Shown here in pieces: positions 57,608 through 64,000 of a stretch of DNA of 64,000 bases. The first letter of the stretch is position 1; every line of letters begins with the position of its first letter. The translations under genes were made by a program, and so were the position numbers. The notes below the pieces were generated by a model, which ran no database searches, was not told the origin of the DNA, and saw only the letters and a program-made list of their open reading frames with translations. The DNA is from Zerene cesonia (Eukaryota; Arthropoda; Insecta; Lepidoptera; Pieridae), in the NCBI RefSeq assembly GCF_012273895.1, contig NC_052111.1, positions 682,001 to 746,000 on the forward strand, given 5' to 3'.

Positions 57608-58058
57608 TTTTATGTTTGCATGTTCTAATCCATGATATAATAGATTATTAAGTATATGATTGACAAAAGAGTCTCTCAAGCTTAAAATAACGAAGATATC
57701 TAAATTCTCCGAATTATGACTATTGACTGAAAGGGAAGATTTCATGGAAATATAATTATCTAGATAAATCGCGACGTTAAAGTAATGAATGTCGACCGAC
57801 GATCTCAATCTCCATACTGCCATTGCTTGAATAAACTGTTTTGTGAAGATGCCTCTTCACAATATTTTCATTGTGTACAATGGGCTCTTTACCTTTACCA
57901 TTTACGTACGGGTGACTGCGTTCATGCTTCTTATTGTGTGTAGCGTAATTAGAATTTTTTATAGATAGCCGATAAAACTGAGAAATAATTTTTCATTAAA
58001 ACTGAGATGCATAAGAAAACATTTAATAGAGACTCCGTATAACTGCTTATATTTAAGA

Positions 58059-58210
58059 AAGAAAGAAAAAAGAAAGAAAACAAACTTTATTTCCACTCAA
58101 CAACCTCAAAACTACAACAACTTAATAAATAACATAAAAAATGTACATGGCCATCGGCACAGACTCAACCATACTGTCGGGCTTTAATACCCGAACAACG
58201 CTGATTTTAA
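58059..58210 (-). repeat. Retroposon 3' UTR with (GAAA)n tail
   Basis: On the minus strand 'gggtattaaagcccgacagt' leads to 'ggaaataaagtttgttttct' and a (CTTT)n tail. Confidence 0.5.
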
Positions 58211-58254
58211 GTTTGTCTGTAGTTTTAAATTCGGAGGCTCTTAAATATATGTTA

Positions 58255-58461
58255 TACTAGACGCTCGTCCCGGCTCCGCCCGGTTACCAAGATATCTGTT
58301 TCATCCCAAGGGAGCATTTAATCGGTATAAAAAGTATCCTATCACCCAAGTCAGCTCATATCCTGTCTGTATAACAAATTTCAAAATCAGTTCAGTAGTT
58401 TCAGTGTGATTTACGGACAAATATCTAAACAAACTTTCACGTTTATAATATTAGTGTGATT
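58255..58461 (-). repeat. Helitron-like repeat, third family
   Basis: 'actagacgctcgtcccggct', 'aaaaagtatcctatcaccca' and 'tataatattagtgtgat'. A second copy is at 62402-62609. Confidence 0.65.
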
Positions 58462-59144
58462 TTGATAACTTGTGAACAGTGCAGTGTAAGTATTTATAAT
58501 CTAAACTTCATTGAAATTGCGGCAATACGGTCTAACACGCCAAACATACGAGTATTATGTTTTTTTTTTGCTTATTAAAAGAGAAAATATCGTTAACAAG
58601 GGAAAAACTCACACCAATTATACTAAAACTCGGAATGTTATTGGCCAAATGATAGATAAAAGTGTATACTCCAATTTGTGCCACGTGGCTAGAGCCTGAG
58701 GCGCTGGGGTGGATTTTATACAATGATTTGTGAAAAACGATTAACAATGTATTAATTCTATATAAAAATAACTTTTTACGCAAACCAGCAATTTAACTTT
58801 CCATATTTTGTATAGTTTGACAATTACCCACTAAGAATCCTATAATTCATAATATTGTTATTTTCTTTTTATTCGTCATGAGACTCATATGCAGTATCAC
58901 TCGATACAACAGCTAGATAGACTACTTAACTAACGAAACTGATAATTATCTAACTTTGTTATCTATATATATTATTAATTATCTATCTTTTCTGCACGGC
59001 TAAACTGCTGCAGCTAATTGAAGGAAACGTACAGAGTAGTTTGAGACGAGAAAGGACATGGGATAAGCATTAACCTGGAAATCCCGCCCTAACGACATGT
59101 ATGTGAATTTTTCTTTAGCTTCACGGGCGGAAAGCTAGTTTAAA

Positions 59145-59373
59145 TATATATGTATAACTCAAAGGTGACTGACATAGTGATCCAACAACGCACAGCCCAA
59201 ATCACTGGACGGATCGGGCTGAAATTTGGCATGCAGGTAGATGTTTTGACGTTGACATACACTAAGAAAGGATTGTGACAAATTCTACCCCCAAGGGAAT
59301 AAAATAGGGGGTGAAAGTTTGTACCACAAAAATTGGTTAACATCGCATGGGCGAAGCTGCGGGCAACAGCTAG
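59145..59373 (+). repeat. Helitron-like repeat, fourth family
   Basis: 'actcaaaggtgactgacata', 'cactggacggatcgggctga', 'ttctacccccaagggaataa' and the end 'gcgggcaacagctag' followed by T. Confidence 0.65.
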
Positions 59374-59650
59374 TGATAAATGAATCGTGTGACATATCGA
59401 CAGAAACTCCGCATGCTCGCTTATTGGATCAGTGAAGCTATTAAGGCAGCTGACCTAATATTTCTTCCTGCCGGGAAACGCCGCACTAATCTGGTTTACT
59501 TGGCCACGTAAACTTTGCATTTTCATTGAGTTTGCAGTTTATACAGCAAAAAAGTGCTTTCGTTTGAATGCCGCGATAATTAGAAATGTGGACGTGGGTA
59601 CTTTTATTCACTATGGATTTATTACAGTATTTTATTCATTTATAATAAAC

Positions 59651-59870
59651 ACTAGCAAACCCGGCGAACTCCGTTTCGCCACCAGATGGCTGTGTGAAAA
59701 ATGATTTTCCCGCTTTTCTGTTAAAATTTTTCCTGAATTTTCTTTGCTATAAACCTCACGGAGCCCGAGACCTTTCCAACGAATGCAAAACCGTGGAAAT
59801 CGGTCCGTGCGTTCTCGAGTTATAGCGTCAGGAAGGAAATCCCGACTTATTTTTATATAGTAAGAAGAAG
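59651..59870 (-). repeat. Interspersed repeat ('CCCGGCGAACTCCGTTTCGCC' type)
   Basis: 'actagcaaacccggcgaact', 'aatcggtccgtgcgttctcg' and 'tttatatagtaagaagaag'. It is a recognisable lepidopteran repeat bounded by CTAG. Confidence 0.6.
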
Positions 59871-59941
59871 ATATTAACATGTGAAATTTTGAACGGCATG
59901 TTTCTAATTTCAAATTATGAATTACTGGATTTTCATACACA

Positions 59942-60149
59942 ACCTCGCCCGCGTAGTAAAAGAAAAAATGGACAGTTCAGGGTATTCCCCGTATAATTCA
60001 CGTTCTCGGGATTTCCAGAATAAAAAATATACTGTGTGCTTTCTCAGCTGTCAAAATTCCTTTGTGCATTGATCTAAATTAGTTCAGTGGTTTAGGTGTG
60101 AAGACGAGACAGACAGTTATACTTGCGCAATTATAATATTAGTAGGGAT
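59942..60149 (-). repeat. Helitron-like repeat copy
   Basis: 'ggacagttcagggtattccc', 'cgttctcgggatttccagaa', 'taaattagttcagtggttta' and 'tataatattagtagggat'. Confidence 0.6.
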
Positions 60150-60195
60150 TAATTTTTTTTGTGGACTCGCTGGACCGATGTAATATGTACATACC

Positions 60196-60325
60196 ATCCT
60201 ACTAATATTATAAACGCATAAGATTGTAAGGATGAATGGATGTATGGATGTTTGTAACTCTTTCACGCGAAAACAGTATATCGTATCTGTATGACATTTG
60301 GTACAAAGACAGATTATAGTTTGGA
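60196..60325 (+). repeat. Truncated Helitron-like (Lep1-type) copy
   Basis: 'atcctactaatattataaac' and 'tttgtaactctttcacgcga'. The 3' half is missing. Confidence 0.65.
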
Positions 60326-61390
60326 TTAGTCATAGCTTACCACCTAAGTACCACGGGGCATATCATTTGGCTTTAGTTTGTGAAATGCTTCGCTTTGTTA
60401 ACCTTACATGCTTTACAGAGCACTAGGCATGCACAGAATATTCTATATAGTTGTAATTAGCCCAGAAAAGTCGACCTTTAAGGTCTTATTTACGCAGTTG
60501 CTACGAGCAACGTGCGGTGACCATGAAGAATATGGCAATTAAGTCGTCTTCATTACATAACAAAAATATTGCCAGCGTATAAAGACGTACAAAATATAAC
60601 TAAGAATATAAAACGTGTTAATAACCCGAGTATTGGCTGCTTTAACTAATTTGTTTAAAGGGATTTTCTTGAGGGATTTTAAAAAGGAAATTTTACAAGT
60701 TTGCTTTCCTGCAAGAAATATGTTAACATTGTTTTCTTATGATAGAGTATCAGGTAATTATCAGACGAGATGACAGTAAGTTCCGTGCTTTATATTACTG
60801 TTTTATCTTATACATAGTTTTTGCAGAAACCATTTTTTATGTTTATTTGACAATAACAATGTATTTAGGCGATTGTCAAAATAAGTAGGTAGGCCCCTCT
60901 TCAAATTTTATTTTCTTATAAATCTTTTGTTTATGAGAACCTAGTTGTGTAATATCTTATCCTTGAGGAAATTTAACCATTGATGGAGTAGAAAAAACTG
61001 TTATTTTAGAATAATTTGGAAATCGTATAATTAAATATAAATGACAAAAATATAGCCTACACATGTGTGCTGTATTAGGCTATGTTGTTAGCAAGATGAT
61101 AACTGCAATACAGAGAAAAAAATAAGCACGTGTAATATATCCACTTGTATTATTTATCGAAACATACCTAAGTGTAATTCTCGAACTTTTCGTCTATATA
61201 TACATTCTTGTATAAATGGTTTTTGTGCCAGAAAAAGAAAAGGTTAGGAGAACGTTTCTTTCCAAGCCCACACTACATATTACACAGTTCGAGGCATTTT
61301 CTAACTCTGTATTTTATTATAACATATAAGGTAAATGTGAAATGTAAAAAGGCGCTTCATCGTCACAAATAACTGAATTATAGCTAGATA
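60326..61390. other. AT-rich tract without gene
   Basis: I see no gene, RNA or repeat in it. Confidence 0.55.
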
Positions 61391-61393
61391 TCC

Positions 61394-61534
61394 CTACATA
61401 GTATAAAACAAAGGCGCTTTCTCTGCCCCAACTGCGTTTTTTTATAGATAGAGTGATTAAAGAGAAGGTTGATATGTATAATAAAATCTACAAACAACTC
61501 CGAAATAACGCATGTGAAGCCTAGCGAAGCTAGT
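61394..61534 (+). repeat. Helitron-like repeat, second family
   Basis: 'atagagtgattaaagagaag' and 'gaagcctagcgaagctagta' match the copy at 12985-13196. Confidence 0.55.
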
Positions 61535-61917
61535 AATAAACTAGTAATAAATACAAGTAACCCAATACATACGAAATATGCTGTAGGTAAAAATTGTTAA
61601 TAGCTAAGAAAAAATATCTAACGAGGATTATATAGACTAGTGTACTAGTGTACAAGCACCGTTGTAGGTAATAAGCTGTTTACATGAATAATAATTTTAT
61701 TTATTCATAACCGCAGCCTTTGCGGGTAATTTTCTACCCACAGACATAAATTTAATTAATTTATATTAGATATGCAGGTATTGTGTTGGAATACATTTTA
61801 TATGAAGGTGAGCTTAGATGCATTTATAAAAGCTATGTATATTGAATTTGTGTTCACTATAGAGGATGTTTTTTTCTAAGATAATGACTTTTGGGGACAA
61901 GGAAACAGCGTATGTCA

Positions 61918-62040
61918 CTGAAAGGCCGGCAAAGTACCTGTAACGCCTCTAGTGTTACAAGTGTTTATGGACGGTGGCGATGATGGTGACCACTTAGCAT
62001 CAGGTGTCCCCATCTGTTCCTTTGCTTGCTCTGTCATAAA
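61918..62040 (+). repeat. Retroposon fragment ('AAGGCCGGCAA' type)
   Basis: 'tgaaaggccggcaaagtacc', 'gtttatggacggtggcgatg' and 'agcatcaggtgtccccatct' are a diverged form of a very common lepidopteran retroposon 3' segment. Confidence 0.6.
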
Positions 62041-62401
62041 AAAAGCAAGCGCCATATTTGGCAATTTGTTATGTTCATTTTTACCATTAACTATTTGTTT
62101 AGTACACATTGGTGATATAAGTTCAATTAACTGGTTATTTGCAAAATCTGTCTGTCTGATTGTCCTTGAGTCCATCTATAATATTATGTATATTATGTAA
62201 GACATCTGCAATTCATAGAGATAGTGTATTTCTATTGCAAAAATAACAACAAAAAATACGACTAGAGCTTACTAGAGATACGAGGTAGAGCATCGTATTT
62301 CTTTCCCTTATTTACTTGTACGTTAGTGTCGCGAGTCAAACTAACATTTGACCGCTTCAAGTTTAAACATTTAATTTAAATGTGTATAATATAATAAATA
62401 A

Positions 62402-62609
62402 TAAGACGCTCGTCCCGACCCTGTCCAGATATCAAGATTCCTGTTTTATCCCAATCGAGCATTTAAATGGGATAAAAAGTATGTTATCACTCAAGTCAGC
62501 TCTCTGTATACCAAATTTCTTTAAAGGCCGTTTAGTAGTTTCAGCGCAATTGACAAACGTCCAAACAAATAAACTTTCCATTTACAATAACAATGTGTAT
62601 GGTGTGATA
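62402..62609 (-). repeat. Helitron-like repeat, third family
   Basis: 'gacgctcgtcccgaccctgt', 'ggataaaaagtatgttatca' and 'aataacaatgtgtatggt' match the copy at 58255. Confidence 0.55.
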
Positions 62610-63051
62610 GTGTGACGTTCACAAAGTTTTTATATTCTAGGATTATTATTTATGCAAGCTTTGCTTAATCTGAAAATGGTGCAAATGCCAGCTGTAGAAA
62701 AATAGCTGTTACTTCGTTCAACGATAGTTTGTTATTTACTCGATTAATATATGAAAAAAAGGAAATAAACCCATCTCCAGCAATCACGGCTATTTATACG
62801 GTTTTATTGGACAAATTAAACCCTCCACAGCGGTATTGGCTCGCCGGGGATCGTAAATGCTTTTACGATTTCTGTGTCATGACAGCTCCCACGAACAATG
62901 CTTGTTATCCGGATAAATCCTGATTTCAGTTACATTCCCTTTGTAAATCTGAATCGTATTACCTACATGCCATTCACAAGTTGTGTACATTGTCAAAACA
63001 ATTGCTTTACCTTTGTGGTACTTTGTGGAAATCTTTTCGGGCGGTGAAAAA

Positions 63052-63172
63052 ATCCTACTAATATTATAAATGCGAAATTTTGTAAGGATGTGTGTGTGTT
63101 TGTTGCTCTTTCACGCAAAAACTACTGAACCGAATCCAATGAAATTTGGTACGTAGACAGCTGGAATAACAA
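63052..63172 (+). repeat. Truncated Helitron-like (Lep1-type) copy
   Basis: 'atcctactaatattataaat', 'gtgtttgttgctctttcacg' and 'ggtacgtagacagctggaat'. The 3' half is missing. Confidence 0.7.
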
Positions 63173-63930
63173 ATAAGCAACTTGTTTTTAAGTTTTTTAG
63201 GTAAATATACCTGAACTGTATCGCAGAATTTAAAGGATATTATTACATCCAAGTTGTTTTAACCGTTAAAGGATTAGAAGACTATGTCACTCTCTGGTCT
63301 TCTATATATCTCCGTATACAAGAATCCTAATATAAAATCGCTCCGTTTCGATGTGAAAGAAAGACAAAAAACTGAAATAATGCAGTAAGACAATAGAATA
63401 TTTGTTATTCCCGAAGTTATTAAAAAAGGCATTCAATACATTTAAAATATTGCTAAGAGAAATGATAATAAACGAAGTCTAATTAAATGTGCCGAAAATT
63501 TGATAATAATAATTAATGAACTTACTGTAGCCAGTTAGTTTTTAGGGACAAAGATTTCATGACCATTAGTGTGTAGTTTACACATGTGTGGTCACAAAAA
63601 AACTCAATCAATCAAAAGATAACAATAATTTATTACTTAGTACATAAAATACCTCAATTCATGCAAGTCCGGTTTTGGTTTAGTAGTGCCAAAATAAATA
63701 ACTGGCGAGGGATTAGTTTTAATTAAAATGAATTTGGGTCTCGTATCTAAACGCATAAACTTTATGGGATTAACAGCTATCTAAGGTTACCTTGAAGCTA
63801 TATTCACGAGAATTAACATGCAGTCAACTATTAAATAGAACATTTGAGTAAAACACCAAAATATGTGTTATACCCAAAATTAATGTAAATTCATATAACA
63901 GGAACTATGTTCATAATGTCAATTTTATTA
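63173..63930. other. AT-rich tract without gene
   Basis: I see no gene, RNA or named repeat. Confidence 0.5.
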
Positions 63931-63932
63931 AT

Positions 63933-64000
63933 CCCTTCTAATATTATAAATGCGAAAGTAACTCTGTCTCTCTTCTCTTTACACCTAATCCACTTAACTG
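63933..64000 (+). repeat. Helitron-like 5' end, cut by the window edge
   Basis: 'cttctaatattataaatgcg' followed by 'aaagtaactctgtctctctt' is the start of a copy that continues beyond the window. Confidence 0.55.

Larger units (their letters stand above)
47083..64000 (+). other. Probable first intron of the 46962 gene, repeat-rich
   Basis: AT-rich tract dominated by transposon remnants listed separately. I scanned for phase-1 exons on the plus strand and for independent genes on both strands and found none convincing. It could also contain intergenic DNA if the downstream exons lie elsewhere. Confidence 0.5.

Overview
This window is eukaryotic nuclear DNA, almost certainly from a moth or butterfly (Lepidoptera). 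The reasons are an AT-rich background with small GC-richer exons, GT-AG introns, and a dense load of repeats I recognise from lepidopteran genomes. Those repeats include Helitron-like elements bounded by 'CTAGT' and 'TAATATTATAAA', tRNA-derived SINE-like repeats, and LINE 3' ends. Three runs of exactly 1000 N (3853-4852, 34699-35698, 44777-45776) mark scaffold gaps.

Three protein-coding genes can be supported. (1) 5486-6958, plus strand: a complete four-coding-exon Arf6 small GTPase of 175 residues. (2) 33536-9718, minus strand: an 18-coding-exon gene that I joined exon by exon with every splice phase consistent. It gives 956 residues, and its N-terminal part resembles fibrous sheath-interacting protein 2 (FSIP2), a sperm-tail protein. 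It covers about 24 kb and converges tail to tail with Arf6. (3) 46962-47082, plus strand: the first coding exon of a third gene whose other exons are not recognisable here, so the remaining ~17 kb is probably its first intron.

Layout: 1-5300 is repeat-rich intergenic DNA, including a ~590-bp-arm inverted duplication at 1-592 / 1877-2470. Positions 5459-8800 hold Arf6 and its 3' region. Positions 9594-33600 hold the FSIP2-like gene, with repeats in its introns (Helitron-like copies beside two splice acceptors, a LINE remnant and SINE-like copies). Positions 33600-46900 are intergenic, with two of the gaps, repeats and a CpG-rich patch near 38.8 kb. Positions 46962-64000 hold the start of the third gene and a long intron-like tract full of repeat copies, many of them Helitron-like.

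The genes do not form a functional cluster: a membrane-traffic GTPase, a probable testis/flagellum protein and an unidentified gene are simply neighbours. I found no operon, CRISPR array, convincing tRNA/rRNA gene or intact autonomous transposon. The most useful results are the reconstructed FSIP2-like gene, the large inverted duplication, the perfect 42-bp palindrome, and the evidence that the gap at 44777-45776 is an assembly artefact.
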